Origin: Thermohalobaculum sp039815685 | GTDB lineage: Bacteria; Pseudomonadota; Alphaproteobacteria; Rhodobacterales; Rhodobacteraceae | Assembly (NCBI GenBank): GCA_039815685.1 | Contig: JBCBYV010000004.1 | Location: 62,001 to 126,000 of the forward strand | Direction of reading: 5' to 3' | Length of the DNA: 64,000 nucleotides | In this document: positions 26,318-34,158 of the stretch, piece by piece | Layout: each line of letters begins with the position of its first letter | How positions within the stretch are numbered: the first letter of the stretch is position 1 | Notes under the pieces: model-generated | What the model was told of the DNA's origin: nothing | The model's input: the letters and a program-made list of their open reading frames with translations, nothing else | The model's database searches: none | Program-made: the position numbers and the translations under genes

Positions 26318-27073
26318 GTGATCGACAAAAGCGTGACCCCGGATCGATCGAGCTCGGACCGGTCAGTCTCGGACCGGCTGACCGTGATCGGCCGCGTCCC
26401 CGAGCAGACCACGGCCCCGCTGCCCGTCGATTTCGGCGCCGTCGAGACCTGGGTCTTCGATCTCGACAACACGCTCTACAGCCCGCACCATCGCCTCCTC
26501 GACAAGATCACCGAGCGCATGACGCATTTCATGATGCGCGAGCTCGGCATCGGCCGTCCGGCGGCGGAGCGGCTGCGCGGCACCTATTTCGCGCGCCACG
26601 GCATCACGCTCACGGGCCTCATCGAGGAGCATGGCGTCGATCACGAGCATTTCCTCGCGGACGTGCACGACATCGACTATTCGAGCCTCCGCCCCGATGC
26701 TGCCCTCAACACCGCCATCGCGGGCCTCGGGCGAGAGGGCAGGCGTCTCATCGTCCACACCAACGGCGCGCGCGGCCATGCGAGCCGCGTGCTCGAGCGC
26801 ATCGGCCTCGCGGACGCCTTCCACGCGATCTATGCCATCGAGGACAAGGCGCTCATCCCCAAACCCGGGCCCGAGGCCTATGCGCGCGTCCTCGCCGCCG
26901 ACGGCTTCGCGCCCGAGCGCGCGGCGATGATTGAGGACACCGTCGAGAACCTCACCGTGCCGAAGGCGCTCGGCATGGCCACCGTCTGGGTCTGTCACGA
27001 GGAGGGCGCAAAAGCCCCGGTCTTCGTCGACCGCCGTGTCACCCACCTCACGCGCTTCCTCCGCACCATCTGA
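26318..27073 (+). CDS. HAD-family pyrimidine 5'-nucleotidase
   Basis: A 251-residue HAD hydrolase. The nucleophile motif is WVFDLDNTLYSP, motif II is IVHTNGARGHASRVL, motif III Lys lies in ALIPKPGPEAY, and motif IV is AAMIEDTVENL. This pattern fits the Sdt1/YjjG-like pyrimidine nucleotidases, which dephosphorylate UMP, CMP or modified nucleotides. GTG 26318 is taken as start because CAGGAG at 26303-26308 lies 9 bases before; GTG 26297 is the longer alternative. The first 40 residues are poorly conserved. Confidence 0.85.
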   Translation: MIDKSVTPDRSSSDRSVSDRLTVIGRVPEQTTAPLPVDFGAVETWVFDLDNTLYSPHHRLLDKITERMTHFMMRELGIGRPAAERLRGTYFARHGITLTGLIEEHGVDHEHFLADVHDIDYSSLRPDAALNTAIAGLGREGRRLIVHTNGARGHASRVLERIGLADAFHAIYAIEDKALIPKPGPEAYARVLAADGFAPERAAMIEDTVENLTVPKALGMATVWVCHEEGAKAPVFVDRRVTHLTRFLRTI

Positions 27074-27087
27074 CCATGCCGGGGTCA

Positions 27088-27179
27088 TCAGGAGGTCCCG
27101 GGTCTTCGCCCGGGACAGCTCAGCGCTTCCCTCGCAGCCGGGTGCGATGCGTCCCGGGCACCGACCCGGGACCTCCTGA
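27088..27179. repeat. Dispersed palindromic element, double unit
   Basis: TCAGGAGGTCCCGGGT (27088-27103) and ACCCGGGACCTCCTGA (27164-27179) are a 16-base perfect inverted repeat. Each arm also forms its own hairpin: GTCCCGGG/CCCGGGAC at 27095-27102 with 27109-27116, and at 27151-27158 with 27165-27172. The layout resembles paired REP (BIME-like) elements. A related single unit is at 46251-46281. It lies between the HAD gene and the converging hydrolase gene. Confidence 0.65.
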
Positions 27180-27187
27180 GAGCGGCC

Positions 27188-27883
27188 TCAGATCTCGATC
27201 GTCCCCATCACCTCGGGCACCAGCACCTTGAGCGGCGCCACCTTCTCGACGAACGCATCCGCGCTCTGCTCGAGGAGCGGGAAGGTCGCGTAGTGACACG
27301 GGATCACCGCCTCGAACTCGAAGAACTTCTTGCAGGCATAGGCCGCACGGGTGCTGTCCATCGTGAAATGCCCACCGATGGGCACCAGCGCATGGGTCGG
27401 CCGGTGAAGCTCGGCGAAGATACCCATATCCGCCATCACATCAGTGTCGCCCATGGCATAGAGCGTCTTGCCCCCACCCTCGATCATGAACCCGGCTTCC
27501 GAGCCCGCGAAGGGCGGCCCGCCATCGACGCCGGGAGCAGAGGAGGAGTGCGTCGCATGCACCATCGTCACCGCGACCGCGCCGATCCGGATCGTGCCAC
27601 CCTTGCTGAACCCCAACCCCTCGGGCCCGCCATTGCCCGCGACCCAGCCGATCCAGTCATAGATCCCGCAAAGCTGCGCGCCGGTCTCGGCCGCGATGCC
27701 CGGCGCGTCGGCCGCATGATCGCCATGCGCATGCGTCACCAGCACGGCCGTCGCCCCCGCAATCGCCTCCGCCCGCCGCGCCGCTGGAAAGACCGGGTTG
27801 CCCGTCACCCAGGGATCCAGCAGCAGCACCTCCCCCGCCACCTCGATCCGAAAACTCGCATGCCCAAGCCAGGTGATTTTCAT
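27188..27883 (-). CDS. Metallo-beta-lactamase-fold hydrolase (UPF0173 type)
   Basis: A 231-residue metal-dependent hydrolase. Motifs: MKITWLGHASFRI, the zinc site THAHGDHAAD, MVHATHSSS, YAMGDTDVM, and the final His in VIPCHYATFP. The family (UPF0173) is common beside gatC in alphaproteobacteria and is of unknown substrate. ATG 27883 is preceded by GGAGGGCGCC. Divergent from gatC with 135 bases between. Confidence 0.9.
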   Translation of the reverse strand: MKITWLGHASFRIEVAGEVLLLDPWVTGNPVFPAARRAEAIAGATAVLVTHAHGDHAADAPGIAAETGAQLCGIYDWIGWVAGNGGPEGLGFSKGGTIRIGAVAVTMVHATHSSSAPGVDGGPPFAGSEAGFMIEGGGKTLYAMGDTDVMADMGIFAELHRPTHALVPIGGHFTMDSTRAAYACKKFFEFEAVIPCHYATFPLLEQSADAFVEKVAPLKVLVPEVMGTIEI

Positions 27884-28018
27884 GGCGCCCTCCTCTGCGT
27901 TGGTCTTGTGATCCTTCCTAGCCCGCCATCCCACGCTCGGCATCCCCTTGCAGTGCGGCCCGGGCCGCGCGGAGAGACGGCGCCGGAAAGTGAGCGCGAG
28001 CATTCTCGGAGGAGCCCC

Positions 28019-28318
28019 ATGTCGATCGACCGTGCGACCGTGCGCAAGGTAGCGCGTCTCGCGCGCATCGCGGTGCGCGAGGATGAGGAGGAGCAGCTCG
28101 CCGGCGAGCTTTCGGGCGTCCTCGACTGGATCGAGCAGCTCCAGGCCGTCGATGTCGAGGGCGTCGAGCCCATGGCCTCCGTCCACCCGCTCGACCTGCC
28201 CCGCCGTACCGATGCGCTGACCGCAGCAGAGGGCGAGGCCGGCATCCAGGACAAGGTGCTCGCCAACGCACCCGATGCACGCCAAGGCTTCTACGCCGTG
28301 CCGAAGGTGGTGGAATGA
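28019..28318 (+). CDS. gatC: Asp-tRNA(Asn)/Glu-tRNA(Gln) amidotransferase subunit C
   Basis: A 99-residue GatC. It shows the family pattern VRKVARLARIAVREDEEEQL with the helix LSGVLDWIEQLQAVDVEGVE and the extended C-terminal tail FYAVPKVVE that wraps around GatA. It stabilises the GatCAB complex, which amidates misacylated Glu-tRNA or Asp-tRNA. GGAGGAG precedes ATG 28019. It overlaps gatA by four bases; gatB is not in the window. Confidence 0.96.
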   Translation: MSIDRATVRKVARLARIAVREDEEEQLAGELSGVLDWIEQLQAVDVEGVEPMASVHPLDLPRRTDALTAAEGEAGIQDKVLANAPDARQGFYAVPKVVE

Positions 28319-29802
28319 CGAGCGCAACGACCCCCGCCGCCCTCACCATCGCCGAGGCGCTGACCGAGATGCGCGCCGGCCGCCTCAGCGCTCGCGAGCT
28401 TGCCGCAGACTGCCTCGCTGCCATCGATGCCGCGGGCGCGCTCAACGCTGTCGTCCATCCGGTGCCGGAAAAGGCGCTCGCCATGGCCGACGCCGCCGAC
28501 GCTGCCCGGGCACAGGGCGAGGAGAAGCCCCTCCTCGGCATCCCCCTCGGCATCAAGGACCTCTACTGCACCGAAGGCGTGCCAGCGCAGGCCGCCAGCA
28601 ACATCCTCGCAGGCTTCGTGCCGCCCTATGAGAGCACCGTCACCCGCAAGCTCTGGGAGGCGGGCGCCGTCGAACTCGGCAAGCTCAACATGGACGAGTT
28701 CGCCATGGGCAGCTCGACCGAGCACACGGTCTACGGCCCCTGCGTCTCCCCCTGGCGGCGGGAGGGCGACACCGCTCCCATCGTGCCCGGGGGCTCCTCC
28801 GGCGGCTCGGCAGCGGCGGTGGCGGCCGATCTCTGCCTCGGTGCCACGGCCACGGACACCGGCGGCTCGATCCGCCAGCCTGCGGCCTTCTGCGGCGTCG
28901 TCGGCATCAAGCCGACCTATGGGCGCTGCTCGCGCTGGGGCATCATGGCCTTCGCCTCGTCGCTCGACCAAGCCGGGCCGATCGCCAAGACGGTGGAGGA
29001 CGCTGCCCTCCTCCTCGGCGCCATGGCCGGCCACGATCCCATGGACAGCACCTCCGCCCCGCTCGACGTCCCGGATTTCACCGCCGAGCTTGCCGGCGAT
29101 CTCCGCGGCCGCCGCATCGGCGTGCCCAAGGAATACCGCGAAGGCCTCGCGGACGAGATGGCGGCGACGCTCGACAAAGGCATCGAGATGCTGCGGGACG
29201 CGGGCGCCGAGGTTGTCGAGGTCTCCCTGCCGATGACCAAGGCCGCACTCCCCGCCTACTACGTCATCGCGCCGGCGGAAGCGTCCTCGAACCTCGCCCG
29301 CTATGACGGCGTGCGCTACGGCCGGCGCGCCAAGCTCGACCAGGGCGACGGCGTACTCGAGCTCTACGAGAAGACCCGCGCCGAGGGCTTTGGGCCCGAG
29401 GTGCGCCGCCGCGTCATGATCGGTGCCTACGTCCTTTCTGCCGGCTACTACGACGCCTATTACCTCCGCGCTCAGAAGGTCCGCCGCCTTGTCCGGCAGG
29501 ATTTCGACCGCGTGCTGGAGGAGGTCGACACGCTGCTCGCCCCCGCTGCACCGGGCCCGGCCTTCGCACAGGGCGAGTTCGAGGGCGATCCGGTGGAGAT
29601 GTATCTGCAGGACGTCTTCACGGTGACGCTGAACCTCGCGGGTCTCCCCGGCATCTCCGTGCCCGTCAGCCGCGCGCGGAACGGCCTGCCCCTCGGTCTT
29701 CAGCTCATCGGGCGCGCCTGGGGCGAGGTGCCGCTCTTCGGCGCCGCAGCCGCGCTTGAAGCCCGCGCCGGCGCGCGCCCGCGACCCCAGCGCTGGTGGT
29801 AG
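28315..29802 (+). CDS. gatA: Asp-tRNA(Asn)/Glu-tRNA(Gln) amidotransferase subunit A
   Basis: A 495-residue amidase-signature protein. The catalytic triad is visible as Lys in GIPLGIKDLYCTEG, and the two Ser in PGGSSGGSAAAVAADL and TDTGGSIRQPAAFCG. GatA releases ammonia from glutamine and channels it to GatB. Length is normal. Translationally coupled to gatC (ATGA). Confidence 0.97.
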   Translation: MTSATTPAALTIAEALTEMRAGRLSARELAADCLAAIDAAGALNAVVHPVPEKALAMADAADAARAQGEEKPLLGIPLGIKDLYCTEGVPAQAASNILAGFVPPYESTVTRKLWEAGAVELGKLNMDEFAMGSSTEHTVYGPCVSPWRREGDTAPIVPGGSSGGSAAAVAADLCLGATATDTGGSIRQPAAFCGVVGIKPTYGRCSRWGIMAFASSLDQAGPIAKTVEDAALLLGAMAGHDPMDSTSAPLDVPDFTAELAGDLRGRRIGVPKEYREGLADEMAATLDKGIEMLRDAGAEVVEVSLPMTKAALPAYYVIAPAEASSNLARYDGVRYGRRAKLDQGDGVLELYEKTRAEGFGPEVRRRVMIGAYVLSAGYYDAYYLRAQKVRRLVRQDFDRVLEEVDTLLAPAAPGPAFAQGEFEGDPVEMYLQDVFTVTLNLAGLPGISVPVSRARNGLPLGLQLIGRAWGEVPLFGAAAALEARAGARPRPQRWW

Positions 29803-30001
29803 CGGTCGCTACGGCAAAGGTCAGGTCGGTCACAACGAAAGCGTCACTACTCGGCGCCGCTTCTCTACGTCTGCGCATTCTCTGCCGTGGCTAGAATGCC
29901 TTCTCATCTTACGTGCTCATGTCATGCTCGGGCTCGACCCGTGCATCCACTATCCGAGCATCCATTGCCGGTAGCGCTGGACCGCCGGGTTGGTCGGCAC
30001 C
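29803..30001. other. Intergenic region with a REP-like hairpin
   Basis: No gene is seen. At 29923-29947 the sequence ATGCTCGGG/CCCGTGCAT forms a hairpin with one mismatch; the core CTCGGG.CTCGACCCG is related to the palindromic elements at 27088 and 46251. No tRNA-like fold is visible. Confidence 0.45.
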
Positions 30002-30187
30002 CTAGGAGCGGTCCAACAGGATCTTGAAGATGATTGATCCGAAGAGCCAAACGACGGCACCACGCCGGATCCCGAGGGCGAACAGCGCCAGGGACGGGAT
30101 TGTGATGATGTAGACGTTCTCGTGCTGCGGATCGAAAAGCGTTTCGATCCACGACCCTTTGTCGCCGCCTCCGACAAACTTCGCCAT
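30002..30187 (-). CDS. Small single-helix membrane protein
   Basis: A 61-residue protein with one or two hydrophobic segments (YIITIPSLALFALGI and VVWLFGSIIFKILL) after a short polar N-terminus MAKFVGGGDKGS. A GGGGGAG lies about 7 bases before ATG. Family not recognised. The hydrophobic pattern and ribosome site support it as a gene, but at this size chance cannot be ruled out. Confidence 0.5.
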   Translation of the reverse strand: MAKFVGGGDKGSWIETLFDPQHENVYIITIPSLALFALGIRRGAVVWLFGSIIFKILLDRS

Positions 30188-30264
30188 CGCCCGCTCCCCC
30201 TATTCACGCGAGCTTAAGGCAGGAAAGCCCTTCCTGAGAAGAAAAATCTGCCTCTGTAGACCCT

Positions 30265-30471
30265 TCAGAGCAGCTCCAGCTCTCCGGCGAACGGCCGCCC
30301 GTCCCGCCCGGATTGCAGCTCGTAGCTCACCTTCTGGTTGTCCTGCAGCCCCGGCAGTCCCGCCTTCTGCACTGCGGTGATGTGCACGAACACATCCTTG
30401 CCGCCCTCATCAGGCGCGATGAAGCCGTAGCCCTTCTCTGTGTTGAACCACTTAACGGTCCCGGTCGCCAT
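30265..30471 (-). CDS. Cold-shock domain protein
   Basis: A 68-residue single cold-shock domain with RNP1 KGYGFIAPD and RNP2 VFVHITAV, opening MATGTVKWFNTEKG. These are RNA chaperones or regulators that bind single-stranded nucleic acids. ATG 30471 is taken because the family begins MATGTV; ATG 30480 nine bases earlier is less likely. A long AT-richer region of over 300 bases lies upstream, as is usual for csp genes with long leaders. Confidence 0.96.
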   Translation of the reverse strand: MATGTVKWFNTEKGYGFIAPDEGGKDVFVHITAVQKAGLPGLQDNQKVSYELQSGRDGRPFAGELELL

Positions 30472-30815
30472 GCGTCTCATCCTCGGCTGAGCGGCCGCCG
30501 GCCGCCGTCGTCACTCGAAGTGTAGAGCCGTCCACACGCTAGAAGAGTATCCCGAATCAACATGCCCAAACAACAGACGCGCCTGCTCCAGACGCGCGCC
30601 ATTCGCAACCGTCCTCTGATTGAAACTCACGCTGTTGTAACGATTTTCTTTCCATCGACGCGTGACGGCCGCTCGCCGCCCTGATTTCCATCAATTGCAT
30701 AACCCTTTTGCAAACTTCGGGCTTTCCTTAACCGTTCGATGACACTAACTAGGCCTTCCACGGCGCCGTCGCTGGCCGCCGACATCAGGGATATGACGAA
30801 CCGGAGGGCGGGCAG
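30472..30815. promoter_or_regulatory. Divergent promoter/leader region of csp and the DUF6280 gene
   Basis: A 344-base gene-free region, clearly richer in A/T than its neighbours around 30540-30760. It must carry the promoter and leader of the - strand cold-shock gene and the promoter of the + strand gene at 30816. No single -35/-10 pair can be picked with confidence. Confidence 0.45.
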
Positions 30816-31082
30816 ATGCCGCGCGACATGGACGATATCGGCGTCATCAACGAGCAGGGTGCACGCTGCCGCAAGCTCTTTGCGGCGGTGGTGCTGGCAG
30901 CGCTCGATGACGCGGTGAAAGAGCAGAAGGAGCAGGGGACGGGCGTTGAGAGCATTGCAACCTGGGCGCGCACCCGGGACGGCAAGCTTGTGCTCTCCAA
31001 TGCGGGCCTTGAGCTCAATGAGCGCACGATCACGCTCCTGCAGGAGTTCGTGGCGCGCGGGATCCGCCCCGCCGCTGCCTGA
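30816..31082 (+). CDS. DUF6280-like small protein
   Basis: An 88-residue protein with the pattern of a small family common in Rhodobacterales: ARCRKLFAAVVLAALDDAV, then ESIATWARTRDGKLVLSNAG and a final ERTITLLQEFVARGIR helix. The function is unknown. GGAGGG lies about 9 bases before ATG 30816. A strong intrinsic terminator follows, so it is probably monocistronic. Confidence 0.8.
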   Translation: MPRDMDDIGVINEQGARCRKLFAAVVLAALDDAVKEQKEQGTGVESIATWARTRDGKLVLSNAGLELNERTITLLQEFVARGIRPAAA

Positions 31083-31094
31083 CCGTCACACCCG

Positions 31095-31112
31095 CAGCAC
31101 TCCGGTGCTGCG
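31095..31112 (+). other. Small hairpin after the DUF6280 gene
   Basis: GCAGCAC (31095-31101) and GTGCTGC (31106-31112) form a stem with the tetraloop TCCG, just before the main terminator. It may strengthen 3' end stability. Confidence 0.45.
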
Positions 31113-31125
31113 CTGCCGATGACGC

Positions 31126-31152
31126 GCCCGGAGCTTACTCCGGGCGTTTTTC
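31126..31152 (+). terminator. Intrinsic terminator
   Basis: CGCCCGGAG (31126-31134) and CTCCGGGCG (31139-31147) form a perfect 9-base stem with loop CTTA, followed directly by TTTTT (31148-31152). This is a textbook rho-independent terminator for the DUF6280 gene. Confidence 0.88.
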
Positions 31153-31158
31153 GTCCCG

Positions 31159-31209
31159 GGCGTCATGTGTCCCAGGGCGTCATGTGTCCGAGGGCATCGT
31201 TCATCCCGG
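31159..31209 (+). repeat. 17-base tandem repeat, three units
   Basis: Units at 31159-31175 (GGGCGTCATGTGTCCCA), 31176-31192 (one base different) and 31193-31209 (more diverged) are spaced exactly 17 bases apart. They lie between the terminator and the next gene. Confidence 0.6.
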
Positions 31210-31314
31210 GGCGTCCGTCTCTCTTTCGCGCGTCCCACCTGATCTCGATCAAGGCCACGCGCCGCCCCTGCCCGCATCGTCCCCTTATCAACCCAATCGG
31301 CGGGAGGGACGGCG

Positions 31315-31674
31315 ATGGCAGATGGTGTGATAGGGCGGCCGACATCCGGGACTGGCCCCGAGGAGAGCGTGCCCACCGCCCCCAGCGGCGTCCCCGATCT
31401 CGCCCAGGTCCTCGGCGGGCGCTGCGTCAAACGCGGCTGCTTCAATGCCGCGGACCAGGCAGCGCTCGAGGCCGCGGGCGCCCGTCCGGCCGACCCCGCC
31501 CTCCTGCGCGGCTATACCGACAGCGCCGCGGCCGAGGGGATCCCTTGCGTCTGCGCCATGATGCGCCTCGACGCGCGGCTGGCGGAGGCGCGCGGGGACA
31601 CGGCCCATGCCGCCGACGTCCTCACCACCCTCGCGCACTACCTCCGCACCCACCCCACGACCGACTGCGGCTGA
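31315..31674 (+). CDS. Small protein with C-terminal helical module (sister of 31814-32089)
   Basis: A 119-residue protein, family not recognised. GGAGGG lies 8 bases before ATG 31315. The N-terminal 35 residues look disordered. Three cysteines are spread through the middle (GGRCVKRGCF, GIPCVC). The C-terminal part MMRLDARLAEARGD..HAADVLTTLAHYL..HP closely parallels the end of the next gene's product, so the two share a helical module. The two may act together; function unknown. Confidence 0.65.
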   Translation: MADGVIGRPTSGTGPEESVPTAPSGVPDLAQVLGGRCVKRGCFNAADQAALEAAGARPADPALLRGYTDSAAAEGIPCVCAMMRLDARLAEARGDTAHAADVLTTLAHYLRTHPTTDCG

Positions 31675-31813
31675 CCGCGCCCACCCCGTCCCGCCCCATC
31701 CCACAGGGCGCCCCCAGCCACCGTCATCCAATTGACACACGTTAATGCGGCGCCCCGGCGCCCCTGCCATCCTCCCACCAGCCGGGGACAACACCCGGCG
31801 CCCGGAGGAAGCC

Positions 31814-32089
31814 ATGATCACGCTGACCGACTGCATCGAGATGTGCGGGCTCACGGAGGAGGAGCTCGACGCCATCGCCGAGCACGAACACCTGCCCGAG
31901 ACCGCGGCTGCAGCCCTCGCCGCCGCGCTGATGGAGCAGAAGGAGGAGGGCGCGCGCGCCGTCGCCCAGATGATGCGCGACGACATCCGTCATGCCCTGA
32001 AGCGCGGCGACCGCCCGCACGCCGCCGACCTCCTCGCCGCGCTCCGCCATTTCCTGGCCGAGCATCCCGAGGCGCGTCTCCACCGCTGA
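31814..32089 (+). CDS. Small helical protein (sister of 31315-31674)
   Basis: A 91-residue acidic, helical protein. It opens MITLTDCIEMCGLTEEEL; GGAGG is 7 bases before ATG 31814. The first half fits a helical pattern seen in small alphaproteobacterial proteins annotated as hypothetical. The C-terminal part MMRDDIRHALKRGD..HAADLLAALRHFLAEHP mirrors the preceding gene. Cytoplasmic by appearance. Function unknown. Confidence 0.68.
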   Translation: MITLTDCIEMCGLTEEELDAIAEHEHLPETAAAALAAALMEQKEEGARAVAQMMRDDIRHALKRGDRPHAADLLAALRHFLAEHPEARLHR

Positions 32090-32169
32090 GGGCGCCGCCC
32101 CCTTTCCGCGGGCGCTGAGTGTTGTAGGCTGACGGGCATTCCAACGGGACGTGCAGGGAGGGACGCCCC

Positions 32170-32430
32170 ATGCTCGAAAGCCACGAGTTCCCCATCGCCG
32201 AGATCTACGTGCCCGCCAAGCGCGCCCGCACCCTCGAGCCCGACCGGGTCGAGGCGCTGGCCGAGGACATGCTGGAGCACGGGCAACGCACGCCGATCCA
32301 GTGCCGCCTCGACAAGACCAAATCCCCGCCCCGCCTGGTGCTGGTCGAGGGCTACCACCGCCTCGAGGCCCTGAAAGCCCTCGGCGAGACCACCATCACT
32401 TCCTACCTCGTCCAGGCCCGCAAGCATTGA
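32170..32430 (+). CDS. ParB/sulfiredoxin-like mini-protein
   Basis: An 86-residue protein that is little more than a ParB N-terminal-like domain: EIYVPAKRARTLEPDRVEAL, then EHGQRTPIQCRL and the signature VLVEGYHRLEALKALGE, which corresponds to the GxxRxxA box of ParB with G.HR. There is no helix-turn-helix partner. Small stand-alone members of this fold occur in mobile regions and may bind nucleotides or act as nucleases. GGAGGG precedes ATG 32170. Confidence 0.78.
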   Translation: MLESHEFPIAEIYVPAKRARTLEPDRVEALAEDMLEHGQRTPIQCRLDKTKSPPRLVLVEGYHRLEALKALGETTITSYLVQARKH

Positions 32431-32677
32431 ACGTGCATATTGTGAAGCCTTGACGGCGATTTAACACTCGACTCTGCAGGGATGGCGTTCTCCATCCAAT
32501 GGTGAAGCACGTGACAAATTCTCTTCAGCTTTCGGCTGCGTTCGCTTTAAGTTTGATCATCGCGGTGCGCATAATGGAAGGATTCCGGTAAACAAACGTG
32601 CCAGGTTCGCGGAAGCGCGGGCCCATACCTAGCAAGCTCCAGTATGAGCGTATATTGCGACGAATTTGTTTTGAAGA
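32431..32677. other. Transition into AT-rich island
   Basis: No gene is seen. Base composition falls from about typical GC to clearly AT-rich across this stretch. It is the 3' flank of the AT-rich membrane gene and the probable left edge of acquired DNA. A short + strand frame at 32598-32837 has no ribosome site. Confidence 0.45.
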
Positions 32678-34156
32678 CTATGCGATATTCATGAAATCGA
32701 TTAAAATTATCCTCATTGCTGACAGAAAAATGCACCCAATTGATAGTGACGTAAGTGGATTTCTAAATATAAATTTGGAGATTCTCGATCCATCCTCAGC
32801 TACTTTGAGAATAAATCCAACCTGTATTAGCAAGTAAAAAAGAGCCGTAAAGGAGATTATGCTCAATGAAGAAATTAAAGATGTAGTTATTGGAAGGGAG
32901 TCTTGCGCAATTTCACCATATGGCGTCGTCATTACCCTCCATCTCCCAGGTGCTGATTGATAATTGGTAGATGTATCTCTTAACTGCAAACTAAGTGCTT
33001 GATGTATGAAGTAGAATATATTACTCATCTCAAACCTCAATCGGATCTCATACGGATCAAAGTGTTGCCGGAACACAGGATTCATACTCCAATCAAACCT
33101 CATCATTTCTAGGGCATCGTCCAAATATAAAGTGTACTCTGGCAGCATACCCACCTCTGGTTCAATTATATTCCTACTTATCATGTAGATAGCATTCTGG
33201 ATCCTTTCATCATCATCAAAAATCCGTAGATGAATATTGTCTAAATCAAACCCCTTTACATTGTACCTGCTGAATCTTGGGTCAATAAATGAATAATGGG
33301 TAAAATTGCTTTCAAAATATCTAAAAATTTCAACTGCTTGCAATTTAAAAAAGTAAGCAAATCTCTGAATGAAATCATTTCTATACCTGTGATCCACATC
33401 AATCTCTAAGCTACCACTTCGCTGCTTTAATGGATAACCATCAACGTCAAAAAAGACTCTATCGACTAACTTAATCCTGCTCGCCACCACATCGTCGATC
33501 ACCGTATTCATATTCTCTAAATCCTCACCTAAGAATGGTCCAATATCCATGAACACGTTCAAGGGTTTGATCATAGATTTTATGCTCATACCGCATGTTG
33601 TACCCCTACACTCTTCAATAACTGTAAACTCTGCGGTATATCGCTCATACTGATCAAAAAGGAGCGAAAACATCGCCAAAAGAATTGCCATAATAAATGA
33701 AAAATATAGAGCCGACAATAGAAAATCTGCAATGACTAGATAAATTTTACCAACACGGCTACTAGTAATATCTATGTAATGAATAAATAGAAGGCTCTGC
33801 ATAAAGGAAAAATAGGATGCCAAGACTGTAGCTATAAAAATAAAGATCAGATCTTGCGTTATCTCAAAACTCTTAAATACTTGGGAAAATTTTTGGTCTC
33901 CAATGATAAAAAAAATTAGCAGATTAGTACAATAAAAGAATACTGTGAAAATAATAGTAACGATAAAAAGCCTAAAAGCACCCCCTTGCTGGCCAAGGAA
34001 AGCAAGTCGCATATGTCGGATTGATACCCTGAGGCTCGATATCTTCTTCAGAGTTAAACTTTGATCAATACTGGAAAAGAATCTTTGGTCAATCACCAAA
34101 GATGCGGCTATACTGCCAAGAATAGCTGCAGCAATTTGCCAAAATTCGTAGACCAT
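32678..34156 (-). CDS. AT-rich six-helix membrane protein of unknown function
   Basis: A 492-residue protein. Predicted membrane helices lie near residues 5-22, 62-86, 103-124, 141-168, 431-455 and 470-490, with a large soluble domain (170-430) rich in Asp, Phe and Arg between helices 4 and 5. A Cys pair in EECRGTTCG stands at the start of that domain, which could form a disulfide if it faces the periplasm. Codon use (many AT-ending codons) is unlike every neighbour, a sign of recent transfer. The start lies two bases after the lepA stop, so it depends on lepA translation or transcription. I do not recognise a family. Confidence 0.72.
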   Translation of the reverse strand: MVYEFWQIAAAILGSIAASLVIDQRFFSSIDQSLTLKKISSLRVSIRHMRLAFLGQQGGAFRLFIVTIIFTVFFYCTNLLIFFIIGDQKFSQVFKSFEITQDLIFIFIATVLASYFSFMQSLLFIHYIDITSSRVGKIYLVIADFLLSALYFSFIMAILLAMFSLLFDQYERYTAEFTVIEECRGTTCGMSIKSMIKPLNVFMDIGPFLGEDLENMNTVIDDVVASRIKLVDRVFFDVDGYPLKQRSGSLEIDVDHRYRNDFIQRFAYFFKLQAVEIFRYFESNFTHYSFIDPRFSRYNVKGFDLDNIHLRIFDDDERIQNAIYMISRNIIEPEVGMLPEYTLYLDDALEMMRFDWSMNPVFRQHFDPYEIRLRFEMSNIFYFIHQALSLQLRDTSTNYQSAPGRWRVMTTPYGEIAQDSLPITTSLISSLSIISFTALFYLLIQVGFILKVAEDGSRISKFIFRNPLTSLSIGCIFLSAMRIILIDFMNIA

Positions 34157-34158
34157 CG

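Noticed and set aside
29803..30001. Possible tRNA gene in the gap after gatA
   Set aside because: No cloverleaf or T-loop consensus could be found; only a REP-like hairpin is present.
31159..31209. Possible CRISPR array
   Set aside because: The repeats are contiguous without spacers and only 17 bases long.
32598..32837. 79-residue + strand frame in the AT-rich island
   Set aside because: No ribosome site and overlaps the better supported membrane gene.
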